A stretch of 64,000 bases of DNA from the NCBI GenBank assembly GCA_018296165.2, contig JACKQL020000040.1:1-64000 (forward strand), written 5' to 3'. The notes below the pieces were generated by a model. It did no database searches and was not told the DNA's origin. It saw only the letters and a program-made list of their open reading frames with translations. The stretch's first letter is position 1. Each line of letters begins with the position of its first letter. The DNA is from Termitomyces sp. T153 (lineage: Eukaryota > Basidiomycota > Agaricomycetes > Agaricales > Lyophyllaceae). Positions 10,895-21,157 of the stretch are shown here, piece by piece. Made by a program: the position numbers and the translations under genes.

Positions 10895-11908
10895 CCACTC
10901 AGATTGACTCTTCCCAGGATGGGCACTGCACAATGAGGTGGCCTGACTTGCCACACTTGAAACACTTCCTTGCTACAGGCAACCCCTTTGCCTGATCAAT
11001 GCCCATTGTGTTTGGGTCTGCAGATGGTGGGGGGGTGGGGCCACATGGGCTGGGGCTATAGCATGAGGTGCAGCCAGTGCAGATGGCAAGCTTGTATGTG
11101 GACCACCCTTCTTCTTAGCCACAAGATCCACTAACTTGCTCTCCTGCTGCAACAAGATGTTGCATACCTCTTTCACTGTCTGGAAATCCATATTCACCAG
11201 GGCCTCCATTGCTGCCACATTCAAGCTTTTCCAGGACCAATCCTTGATATAGTTGCTCTCAGCATCTGTGCACCCTAGCCTCCCCTTCAATTCAAAGAAA
11301 GCTATGCAGTAGTTGGTTATTGATTTCAAGCCTTGCTGTAGTTGTCCAATATGGTTTAACATGTTCTGAGCCTGATCACAGGTGCAAAATGCTGTCTTAA
11401 GATCTGTGAGCCAGGCCACCCAGTCAAACTACCTAGGATTGGCACCAGGGTCCTCCAAGCCCATTGTGATTATGGATGACCACTGATGTGCTGACCCAGT
11501 CAAATATGACTATGCCCAGATGATCTTCTGTCGGTCACTTCTGAAGACTTCAAATTCTGCCACAGCTTTGACCTGTTCAGCAAACTGATCTGCCAGCTGC
11601 TTTGATTTCCCATTGTACACCTCAGGCAGAATGATCTTTGGAACATGTGGAACTTGTTGTAAATGGCCTTGCTCCTGCCTGTGCACCACCTGTTTGAGCT
11701 GGTGAACTGTCTGTTCAAGGTGCACCACACAAGTGAGCACTGCCGAGAGTCCCTCCTCTTGAGCCTGCATATGTGCCATCAACTGGGTCTGCATAGCCTG
11801 AAAGACCATGCCCACAATCCTGTTGCTCATTGGGTCTGTTGCTGCTGCATCCTCTTGGTCAGACATCTTGCAGGTGGCAAAGGAAAGATTTTCAAAATCT
11901 TTGTCCAA
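10895..11908 (-). pseudogene. Gypsy-C gag with CCHC zinc knuckle
   Basis: Opens around 11866 (MSDQEDAAATDPMSNRIVG) with an upstream in-frame ATG at 11908. The N-terminus is helical and Gln-rich, followed by VPKIILPEVYNGKSKQLADQF. After a frame break it continues at 10973-11419 with a capsid-like segment, then a C-x2-C-x4-H-x4-C knuckle (CFKCGKSGHLIVQC) encoded at 10923-10964. The knuckle binds element RNA during packaging in this family. The reading needs at least two frame changes, so it is a pseudogene. Confidence 0.82.
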
Positions 11909-12653
11909 GTGTAAGGCTTTGACTAGTGGTTTGCAATGTGGTGCATCTGTAGCACTAAGAACAAAATGTATTTCAATAAGTAAATGATCAACAACAATTT
12001 AGCATACCTAAGAATGAAATGGACAAAGATCAAGACTGTAAGTACTGACTACAAGCTAATGTAGGGCTTGGTCATGTGTATATCATGACAGCTACACCTT
12101 ATACCATGCTTTCCATAATTGCAGTGAGAAAAAATCTATTTGACCATAAGTACTATAGCAGTTAGAATGATCTCCCACATGTAGCAGAAGTTGAATTACT
12201 GATGTGACATTCATAATCAGCCAATTCTGATTTCTGTCTGATTCCAAATCCATCTGGTGATTCCAATCTAGATTATCAGTCCATTTATTTGGTTGCAATC
12301 TAGCCTATACTTGATCATCCATGAATTTTGGATTGGGCAAGTGTGTGTGTAGGGGGTTGCATGGGGTTAATGTGAGATTAGATAAGAGATTCTTTACTCA
12401 TCACATCCAGCATGTCCAGCCCTGGCTTCTGGCTGCATGAGCCACTAACATCCTTTATTCACAAGCTGCCCATTGTTCAGATTCACTTATTACCTGTGGA
12501 GTGCAGCCATGAAGACCTCATCATCTCACACTGCACTTGCAGGTAAGCTTTACTTAAAGTTCATCACACTTACAAGTCATCTCACACTGTGCTTGCAGCA
12601 TTGCTCATTGGACCCACACTACATCATGCATTTTATTATCTGCACATGCTCAA
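11909..12653. other. A/T-rich stretch between Gypsy-C and the DIRS element
   Basis: Probably holds the Gypsy-C leader or 5' LTR and the 5' end of the DIRS-like element, but no LTR borders or primer site could be fixed. A short repeat, ATCTCACACTG followed by CTTGCAG, occurs twice (about 12524 and 12581). Confidence 0.4.
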
Positions 12654-13681
12654 TTGCACATGCCCTCACCATCTCTAAGAGCACCAGATGGACATTTCAT
12701 TAGAGCTTCTCCAAGCCCCCCTGATACTACCATGACTTCCACCAATACATTTGTCACTGACAAGCTTACCACACTTTGCAATTCCCACACAGAACTCCAA
12801 GCAATGGTGCAGGACCTTCTGGCTCGCTTTAACAGTGCCCTCACAGTGACCACTCCTCCCCCCCTCATCACGACACCCATGCCAGCACCAATGCTCCCTG
12901 GACCCACATTTGTGCCACCTATCCCAGGTGCAGGCCTCAATGGTGTGTCCTTTGCTGCTTCCCTCTCCCTCTGCACCCACTTTCCCAATGTTGACTCAGC
13001 AGTCATCACAGCTATCATTTCACACAAGTTCAAAGCCACAGACCTCCACAAACTCAATCCCACAAATTGCAACAAAGACATGGCTACACCTTTAATGGCT
13101 TGACCAATCAGTTCAAAGTGAGCAACAGAGCAGCAAAGGAATACAAAACCCCCTTTTCCATAATCATACCCCTGCAGATGTATTTTAATATCCTAGCATT
13201 CCATGTTAACAACACATCAGCTACCAGCTTGTTCTTTTGCTACACTGCCCACCTTGTCAAGCTGGTTGCAGAGTATGAGTGGACTGCCATGTATGACTAC
13301 CATGCAGTCTTTTTCAATTGCAGGAGGGCTGAGATGGCTGCAGGAGACTTCTCTCAATGGGGTAAGCATGACAACAATTTGCTCTCCAAGCACATTTATG
13401 CACACCAAAAATCCATGCCATTGAAACCTGCCAAAGTGAAGGCAGTGTCCAACCCCAATGAAGCCTGCAGGAAGTTCAATGATGGGCATTGCCCAAGCAC
13501 TCCATGTCTGTGGGGCTGGCCATGCATGCACTATGTGTGGCAAGATGGATCACAGAAAACACCAGCACAAAGATTAGGAAGCAGGCCAGGTGAGTCATCA
13601 CCCTCAAATCCACATGTCTCACCCAGGCCTACCCTCAGGCTTGTCTTCATCTCTCACCTTCTCAGCTCTCTTACCTCTTGA
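12654..13681 (+). pseudogene. DIRS-like gag remnant
   Basis: Two overlapping frames (12654-13103 and 13067-13681). The first is Pro/Thr-rich with a coiled segment (DKLTTLCNSHTELQAMVQDL). The second contains a conserved block (FSIIIPLQMYFNILAFHV, LVKLVAEYEWTAMYDYHAVF) and a Cys-rich tail (CRKFNDGHCPSTPC), which resembles a CCCH/CCHC finger with some residues lost. The block recurs in the minus-strand remnant at 18647-19209, confirming it as a family domain. The frame switch near 13090 marks it as broken. Confidence 0.7.
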
Positions 13682-13774
13682 TCCTTCTCTCCCCCTCCAC
13701 CCCCTCACCCCAACACAAGCCCATGAGCCAATGCACCCCTTGCAGACACCTCCCATCTCCCTTGTGTCCTTTCC

Positions 13775-15282
13775 ATGCTCAACCTGCAAGCATGGTCACA
13801 CTATTTAAGAGAGTATCCAGACCCCATTCTCATAAATACATTATCACAGATAATATCATTTGGGGCTGACATTGGGTTCATGGGAGACTGCTCACTAAGT
13901 TACAACTGCATCAACCTCAAGTCAGCTCTTGCTGATCAAACTACAATTGATGCTCTCTCAAAGGACATAGCCTCTCAAATAGTCAATGGATGCACATGAG
14001 GTCCCTTCCCCACCCCCCCTTTCAATATCTTCTGCACCTCGCCCATTGGGGCAGTCACTCATAAATGCTCATTGAAAATCCACTGAATACATCACCTCTT
14101 ATGGCCAGACGGAAGCTCTGTGAACAATGGAATCCAGGACTCTGAAGCCTCAATCATGTATGACATGATTGACCATGCCATAGCTGACCTTGTTGCATCA
14201 GGGCCAGGCTCCCTGATGCTTAAGCTCAACCTCAAGTCTGCATTTTGCCACATCCCAGTTTGCCAGTCTGACTGGTTGCTGCTAGGCTTTGAATGGCTGG
14301 GGAACTACCATCATGATCTTGTATTTGCATTTGGCACTTGTTCAGCACCATATATCTTTAATATTTTTGTTGAAGCGTTGCACTGGATCCTCCAGTGCAA
14401 CCTGCCAGCATGAATTTGTCATTACTTTGATGATTTTCTTGGCATATTTTGCCCATGCACTCCTGAACCACTTGTCCACAAGTCTCTCTCATGGGCCCTT
14501 GAGCTGGGTAAGCAACTTGGGCTCTCATTTCAGCCTTCCTAGATTGTGGGTCCTTCAAGTACGATGGAGTTTCTTGGTTTGGAGCTCGACTCATTTGCTA
14601 TGGAGGTTTGACTCCTATCAGACAAGCTACAGTTCTTGCAGGAGCTCATGTCATCATGGGTCTCCTGCCGCATGTGCACCCAATGAGAACTCAAGGAGCT
14701 AACAGGATTCCTGCAGTTCACATCCCAGGTCATTCCCATGGCCCATGCTTTTATTTGTGGCCTGTATGATTTTGCCTCAGTTTTTCCCGCCACTCCATTT
14801 GTCATGTGCCACATCCTTCATGGCGCAAAGGTGACATTGAATGGTGGAGCACTGTTGCACCGCAGTGGAATGGAATTTGGTTCATTTCTCCAGATCATTG
14901 CCATATTGATGTCTTCACTGACGCCAGTGGTTTGAAAGGGATAGGCAGGCATTTTGGCTTGGAATGGTTCTCAGCGCAATGCCCCTGGCGCCTCTGGAAG
15001 GCTCACATTCAAGTGAAGGAGATGCTGGCAGTTGTTCATGCCATCCTGTGCTGGGGCAATTCACTCAGGGGAACTCACATCACATTCCATGTTGATAATG
15101 AGGCGGTGTTCAATGCGATTCAAGACAAATCAATTTGCTCTCAGCAAACCATGAAGCTTGTGAAGCACTTGATAGCCCTGGCCTGCCATCTTGATTTTTC
15201 TTTTTCTTCTGAGTGGCTCTCTTCTGCTGAAAATTTGATTGCTGATGCTGCTTCTCGTTTTCTTACTCTCTCATGTTCTTGA
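13775..15282 (+). pseudogene. DIRS-like reverse transcriptase and RNase H
   Basis: The RT N-terminus is a plus-strand reading with GFMGDCSLSYNCINLKSAL and, after a stop, SPIGAVTHKCSLK. The frame 14120-14413 holds DLVASGPGSLMLKLNLKSAF. After another stop comes the catalytic box YFDDFLG with both aspartates intact, then TMEFLGLELDS. RNase H follows in the open frame 14806-15282: HIDVFTDASGLKGIGRHFG (Asp), HIQVKEMLAVVHAI (Glu) and FHVDNEAVFNAI (Asp). In-frame stops lie in RT only; the RNase H part is intact and CpG-bearing. Confidence 0.82.
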
Positions 15283-15518
15283 TCGCACCTTGGTTGAATA
15301 AGGAACCTGCCTTGAAGCGCCTCTGGCTTGATGGTATGAACAAAACAGGCACCACCCAAAAACCATTGCTTTCTATCTTTGGCATGGGCTTGCTAGCAAA
15401 CACTTGATACTACTCAACAGGCCAGAGGCAGTTTATCTTCCATGTACAGCTCAATGGCCTTTATAATCCTGATGGTTCCATCCTCCCAGCCTCTCAGCGC
15501 GCAGTATTATCATGGGTT

Positions 15519-16376
15519 GTGAGCATTGGTGCCAGTGTTCAGCCCAAGACTATCAAGGCATACCTGGCATTGGTGCGTTCCCTCCACGTCGACGTTGACC
15601 TTCCCTTTGCAGCGCTCGAGTCTCCCATTGTTCAATGTTTGCTATGGGGAATCAAACATTTCCATGGGGAATGCGACAGCAGCCTGTGCAGCCCATCATG
15701 CTCCCAATTCTCACTGCCTTGCTCACTCAGCTCCAGCCTGGTGTTACGCCTGGGCATTCTATCATTTATGCTGCCTGTTGCCTCGCTTATTCAGGCCTGT
15801 TGCGGAGTGGGGAGTTCATGGTTGGAAAGGGAGGTAAATTTAACTCTAGCCTCAACTTGTCCTGTGGAGCCATACAGTTCCTCTCAAGCTTTGAAGTCAC
15901 CATGCACATCAGGCTCACTCTTCCTGCATCCAAAACGGACCCCTTTAGGAGGGGGGTCACAATTACAGCTGCAGCAGCACCAGGCTGCATCTCCTGCCCA
16001 GTCGTGGCACTCAAGAGATTGTACATTTAGTTGCCATGTGATGGCAGTGCACCTCTCTTTGAGCAGCCCAACGGTGGGGCGTTGTCTTACACTTACTTTG
16101 TTAAGTAAGTGCAATGCCTTGGCTCTTGCAGGCATCAGTCCCGAGCCGTTCACAGGCCACAGCTTCTGGCAAGGCGCTGCGTCGGTGGCAGCAGCAGCTG
16201 GCTATTTGGACTACGAGATTCAGCTCCTTGGCAGGTGGCACAGCGACTCATACAAGCTTTACATTGAAAACAACCCCGTCAGGTTGCTCCACCTCTCCTC
16301 CCTCCTTCACATGGCCCATCCTCATCTAGCCCCTTTCAAGCCTCCGGCCCTTCGGGACTACACCTATATGGCTTGA
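15519..16376 (+). pseudogene. DIRS-like tyrosine recombinase
   Basis: The core-binding half starts in one frame (QPKTIKAYLALVRSLHVDVD, PIVQCLLWGIKHFHG). It continues in the next (HSIIYAACCLAYSGLLRSGEF, the region of the first catalytic Arg) and finishes in the first frame (GHSFWQGAASVAAAAGYLDY, then LLGRWHSDSYKLYI). The H-x-x-R box reads HSFW, so the second catalytic Arg became Trp by CGG-to-TGG, while the catalytic Tyr in SYKLYI remains. It would perform site-specific strand exchange at integration. Two frame changes plus the R-to-W change imply inactivity. Confidence 0.82.
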
Positions 16377-16685
16377 GCTTCGGCCCCTCTCGCTCTCGGG
16401 AGGGAAATCCCGATGCTCGAGAACTGTTTCCGGACTCAAGAAATATCATTTCTTTCCCGCAACATTGCACGTGAAATTCAAAGTCTTTTTCATTCATTCT
16501 ACTCTTCATTCCAACCTTCTTTCTCCTCGATTCGGCAGCCTCGCATTAAATTCGGATTTGACAAATTTTTTATTAGTCACGCGAGTGCTGCAAGTTGCCA
16601 CGCATTGTCATGTCTTACATAATCCTATTGTTGACTTCCTTTCGTGTCCACAAGCCAGAGCAGACTATCATTGCTCACACATATC
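16377..16685 (+). other. Upstream region of the kinase gene
   Basis: No gene. Sequence composition changes here from element-like to host-like with normal CpG. A small hairpin (TCGGGA / TCCCGA, about 16396-16413) lies just after the recombinase stop and could belong to the DIRS end. No clear TATA box was found. Confidence 0.5.
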
Positions 16686-18281
16686 ATGCCTCCGGAGTAT
16701 GATAACTTAACCACTCTGCTTCGAACCACCTTGCCACTCGATGATTTTGAATACGACAAACTACTTATTCGGAGAGTTACATGGTGGGAATCGACTCGCG
16801 TTAGGTCATGGTTTCTCGAAAATGGCTTCGCATTGTATCGCCGGTATCAATATGAAGACCAAGATTTCATCGTTGAAATGTACCCGCCTGGCGCTGAAGC
16901 ACAAGAGAGAGCGTTTCCTTATCCTTACGAAGGTGAGATGGATCGCGGTCCTCATGAGTCGGAATATCGGCCTTTTCACGCATATACTGGCCATACGGCA
17001 CGTATCTTGCGGTCATCCGTCAAGAGCACGTCTATAACCTTTCTTGGGCTCCTAGTGTACTATCAGCCATGCTCAGGATCGTTCAGGGCGGCATGTTGTC
17101 GTGAAGGCAATACTCGATGACAGTGAAGAGTTTCGCATTCTACGATACCTTCGTGATCAAGGAGTACCGCGCTCCATGGATGATTTCCACAACGTGATAC
17201 CGGTTTTGGATATCCTGCCCTATGAAGGTCAATGGCTTGCGATTATGCCCAGGTAGGACCACTGTTCGCAAATGTCATGGTGCTTCAGCTCAATAAAAGC
17301 TCGGTCGTTAGATGGGGTATCCGACCTCTTGGTCCTCCGTTCCAGAGAATACACGAGGTGTTTCATTTGATTCACTGTCTATTAAAGGTGCCTCCTGACT
17401 TCCTTTCATTCAGTCGGTTCTCACTTTGTATCAGGGACTGACTTTCCTTCATGAACATAGAATAGCGCATGGGGTGTGTCACCTCATTCATAGTTTGGTT
17501 TCTTCTCATCCTGTCATCAATATAGGACATCAAGACAGACAACATACTCGTCAATCATGTTTATCGAGACCTTTTTGACAACCGCAGTCGCTCTCGCGCA
17601 TTGCTACGTTCACAAGGTAAACTGACGTATGCCTTCTGTGACTTTGATGGTTCCACAATGTTTCCACCCTCAATGACCCTTGATGAATGTCGCCTCCCTA
17701 GTCATATTTCTTTCAACACACTGTGTGATCAAGCGCCGCCGGATACGTTTCAGGGCGAATTTGATTTCAATCCTTTTGCCTTTGATGTTGGAATGTTAGG
17801 CATCTTGTTCTGCAATAGATTCCAGGCAAGCAATATATCTACCCTCTCTATTAATATCTAAAAGAATCGAATCACATTGTAGTATCTGACACGAACTGTT
17901 CCCATGCTGGCACCCTTACTCGATAGGATGACGACCCGATTTATTGAACGACGTCTCAAAGCTTCAGAAGCTTTACAGTTTTTCGAACAAGAAGTTCTTC
18001 CGCAGACACCTGAGTCTATACTATCCTCGCGGATCCCCCCATTCGATAGTGCAACTGGACTCTACGATACTTACGATCGATGGGCAGGCCTTGATCCGGA
18101 CTTTGTGGACAGATGGCGCGCCTTCCGTGAACCTCCTGTTCCGCTTACCCTCAAATTTCTGCGATATATCTGTGAATACTCGTGGATTTTTTACGTTGTT
18201 AGCTGCATACGCCGTGTCACTCGATTTATTCGTGTCCGCATGTCATTCTTCCGCAGATTCAACTCAAAAACAGATCACTGA
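16686..18281 (+). CDS. Protein-kinase-domain protein, six exons
   Basis: Host gene with an intact reading after splicing: exons 16686-17018, 17077-17252, 17312-17387, 17435-17473, 17526-17825 and 17883-18281, about 440 residues. The first intron is the least certain. The intron after 17825 has a GC donor. Kinase landmarks are VVVKAI (ATP-binding Lys), LTFLHEHRIAHG joined to DIKTDNILVN (catalytic loop with Asp, Lys and Asn; HRD reads HGD), and FCDFDGS in place of DFG. The C-terminus has a hydrophobic segment (WIFYVVSCI) and an Arg-rich tail. It resembles the large, poorly characterised agaricomycete kinase families whose substrates are unknown. It lies between transposons but keeps normal CpG. 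The variant HGD and DFD motifs leave activity open. Confidence 0.82.
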
Positions 18282-18646
18282 TAGATAAAACGGGCTTTCA
18301 TGCTTGTAGAATCGCATGGCTGAATATATGACACATAGTGAAGACACGATAAGTATCGTTCAATGACGCCTCCTAACGTCGCTTGAATTTGAATATCTCG
18401 AGATCCTCGTGCATGCTTAAAGAACACTAATGTAACGAAGTAATTCTGTGATGCGGTAGTGATACACATGTCTCCCGATTCGTAAGGCGGCATGAGTGAC
18501 TAGGCCACTTGGGAACGAAGCGGTCGGACAATATGCACGAGTGCGAGGCTTATCCAGACAAACCCCTGTTACAATCATAGACCTGTCTGCTTAGTGACAT
18601 TCCTCAGACCAAGAATTTCTTGTTCGAGTCATATGTCACAGTTACA
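18282..18646. other. Intergenic, 3' of the kinase gene
   Basis: No gene or repeat recognised; composition is host-like. Confidence 0.5.
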
Positions 18647-19209
18647 TTAATATATATCATTTGGTCGCCCTAGCTCTCTCGCACGGATCTCGAGAGTGAA
18701 AACCGCACTCAAGCCGGCACGGGCGAGTAAAGCACGAGACAGGTGTTTTCCTGTGGATTTGTGTGAGGTGCTTGGAGCACATGTGTTTCTCAGACAAAAC
18801 TCCATTAGAAGCAGATTGTCAGGCTTGCAACCTGTGTAAGATCCAGCAAGCATTTCTTGCCAGCGACTGAGGTGAAAGTGAATGTGATACTGAAGGACCA
18901 CCACCCATTCATATTTCTGGCTAAGATTTGCAAGATGGTAAATGTATCTAGCTGCACCATGACCAATCACAAAAGTGGCATGTGCATTGCCTGAAGAGGC
19001 TGCAAATGCCTGGAGGACAGAGAAATAGGTTGACAAGGGGATGAGGAGATTGTTGAATGTGGGATAGTCCTTAGTACTGGTAACACAAGAGCTATTGGAG
19101 TGTGCACACTCCATGTCTGCATGCCAAAACTTAAAAGCAGGATCAAGCTTGCACAGATCCAGGGGGCAGAACTTGTGCTATGCAATGTCCAGCAGTACAT
19201 TTGCCTCAA
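18647..19209 (-). pseudogene. Second DIRS-type gag remnant
   Basis: The open frame 18647-19114 matches the conserved block of the gag at 13067-13681: FNNLLIPLSTYFSVLQAF aligns with FSIIIPLQMYFNILAF, and LANLSQKYEWVVVLQYHIHF with LVKLVAEYEWTAMYDYHAVF, then RWQEMLAGSY. The overlapping frame to 19209 extends it upstream. Only this domain is present; no RT or recombinase follows. It is on the opposite strand to the first copy and diverged enough to be a separate subfamily. Confidence 0.65.
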
Positions 19210-19274
19210 TAGCAGGAAATAGCGCAGGTAGTGACTTACTAGCGGGGGATTGATCCATTGAGATGAATGCTAAC

Positions 19275-19355
19275 CGGACAGGTGGCCTAACGGTTACCTG
19301 GTCTGTGTTGTTGGGTAGCATGCTCCTACCCTAGATGTTGTGATTTCAATTCCCG
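19275..19355 (+). repeat. tRNA-like SINE head
   Basis: GTGGCCTAACGGTTACCTGG resembles an internal pol III A box, and TGATTTCAATTCCCG, about 50 bp later, a B box, as in a tRNA-Glu-like gene. The acceptor stem does not pair, so this is a SINE or tRNA relic rather than a working tRNA. Confidence 0.45.
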
Positions 19356-19754
19356 CACATGCATGGGTACCGTGAAGCCCTGTGGTGATCTCCGGTGAGG
19401 CAACTGACAGATCTTGATCCTGATGATGCCAAGAGAAATGGCATGCCATGCGACTAGGAGTCTGGCCTTGGTAAAGTCAGTTTGCAAGGGAAATATCTCT
19501 GCTCCTTGTCATGGTCCCGGAGTAATCCGGGATCAATTCCCAAATGCAGAAATGCTCCAAGAGGATAGGGGACAATAAGCATGGGGTATTGTCCTGATAA
19601 CAAGCTGACCAACCAGTATGGAAAGGTTGAAAAATACTGGACCCAATGCTGATTGGACAGGCCACCCCTCTCCAGGTTGCATGAGATAAGATTAGACCAT
19701 GGATGTTAGTCTTTGGTAGTAAGGATGTGGTGGTCCTGAAATAACTCTGATATG

Positions 19755-20936
19755 GTCATTGTCAGGTTCCGCTGACCCCGGGGGCTCAGCTGCACTGGGC
19801 GAGTCCTAACTAGGCGGGCGTGATCCCCTTGCACTGGCAACCGGACACTCAAAAGCACTCTGGACACTGATTGCTTGTGCGGATAGTCGGTGGGATGTGA
19901 TCCGAACAGGTCCGGGGAGGTCCGGAGAAGTCGGATTGTGAGGAAATGGGACGGGCTTGGTGGGGTTCAGGCAGAAGACTGTATGGGAGATTCGCAGACG
20001 CAAAGGGGTAGGAGGCTACGCGATCAATGGGAGCGGAGCCGGGGTTTGATGGAAGATCAATTGGGGTTGGTGGAGTCCAGAACCGAGCAAAGAGTGAGGT
20101 TCGGATTGGGTGAAGGAGTGTCAGGGTTCATAATTGTAATCGCAGAGTTTGTGAGGTTGTTAAGGTTGAGGAAGACTTGGGCACAACGGCTGGACGGAGT
20201 CACCGAGACAGCGTCGGACAAAATGAAATGGAGTTGGGATGGAACAAGAATAGATTCAAGCGGAGATACAAAACAATAATGAGAATGATAGCGAAATAGA
20301 GACAAGACAAGACCGGGAGACTGAGATAAGACCGGGAGACTGAGAGTAAGGAACACAAGACACGGAACATGGAACATGAGAAAGAAAACAATCAGACCAT
20401 AGGTAATGTTAACAACAGGTAGGTAATATCAAGACTAGAGTACGAAGAGCTACTCGACGTCTTATATACTGACTACTGGAGAACTTCGGAGTATGTCAGC
20501 TGTGGCGGCGGGGCTTGGCGGAGCTCGACAGAGTTGGCGGGTGTTGGTTGCGATCAAGGGTCGGGCTGCATTGATATGTTGATGGGATCATTTGGGAATG
20601 CGGGTTGCCCTGAGGTTGTTGTGACACTCTGGAATGGGTCGGAGGAGCCAGGGTGTTGAGTTGATGATGGGTGGCAAAGATTGGGAACAGCGGGGGTGGT
20701 TCTCGGGGTTTGGGAGATCCAGGGTAAGTGTCAGTGGCTGTGGAGAAGGCGTTGAAGTTGGCCAGGGGGCCGTCGGAGTTAGCCAGGGAGACGTCGGAGT
20801 TAGCTGAGGGTGCGTCGGGGCTAGTCAAAATAGGCGCAGGGCATGGGTGGAAGTTCAGTGGAGCATTGGGGTTTTTGGGGAATGGGAGGTTGCCGGACAA
20901 CGTGTGGGGGTCCAGGGGACGGGTCGTGACAGTCAT
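19755..20936 (-). repeat. Solo Gypsy-D LTR with target-site duplication
   Basis: The 1172-bp LTR (19760-20931) starts TGTCAGGTTCC and ends GTCGTGACA on the plus strand, matching the Gypsy-D LTRs at 49781 and 59770. It is flanked by the perfect 5-bp repeat GTCAT (19755-19759 and 20932-20936). The element-sense TATATAAG (20461-20468) and AGTCTTGATATT (20425-20436) are conserved. It is about 220 bp longer than the other two LTRs and keeps many CpGs, so it is a younger or different subfamily. A solo LTR arises by recombination between the two LTRs of a full element. Confidence 0.9.
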
Positions 20937-21157
20937 ATGACCAGAAGCATGTTAGTTGGCTGAAGGTAAGGTGTACAGTGGGGACACATGGGAATCTGCA
21001 TCAAATGGCTTTAGCAAACCATGTGCCTTACAACTGGAAGCCATGGTTGGACTAGCCATCCAGCTTAGTAAGTGGGCAGTAGCAGTATCAGGCAGTCCCT
21101 GGATGCTGGCTTGAGAGTACTAAATCCTGCACTGGTCCACATGATCATAAAAGGGTC

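Larger units (their letters stand above)
7092..11908 (-). mobile_element. Gypsy-C, minus-strand Ty3/gypsy element lacking its 3' end
   Basis: Gag with zinc knuckle, protease, RT, RNase H and integrase are all readable from 11908 down to 7092, where the integrase C-terminal domain is cut at the Gypsy-A LTR edge. No LTR was identified on either side. The sequence is distinct from families A, B and D. Frames are broken by CpG-type decay. Confidence 0.85.
12654..16376 (+). mobile_element. DIRS-like tyrosine-recombinase retrotransposon
   Basis: Gag-like protein, RT plus RNase H of DIRS type, then a tyrosine recombinase, all on the plus strand and with no protease or DDE integrase. DIRS/Ngaro elements integrate by the tyrosine recombinase through circular intermediates. 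Terminal repeats (split direct or inverted) were not located. CpG is depleted in the 5' half but common from about 14.9 kb on, so the 3' half may be younger or less methylated. Confidence 0.8.

Noticed and set aside
16396..16413. Hairpin as the DIRS terminal repeat
   Set aside because: Stem is only six bases and no matching copy was found at the 5' end of the element; kept only as a note.
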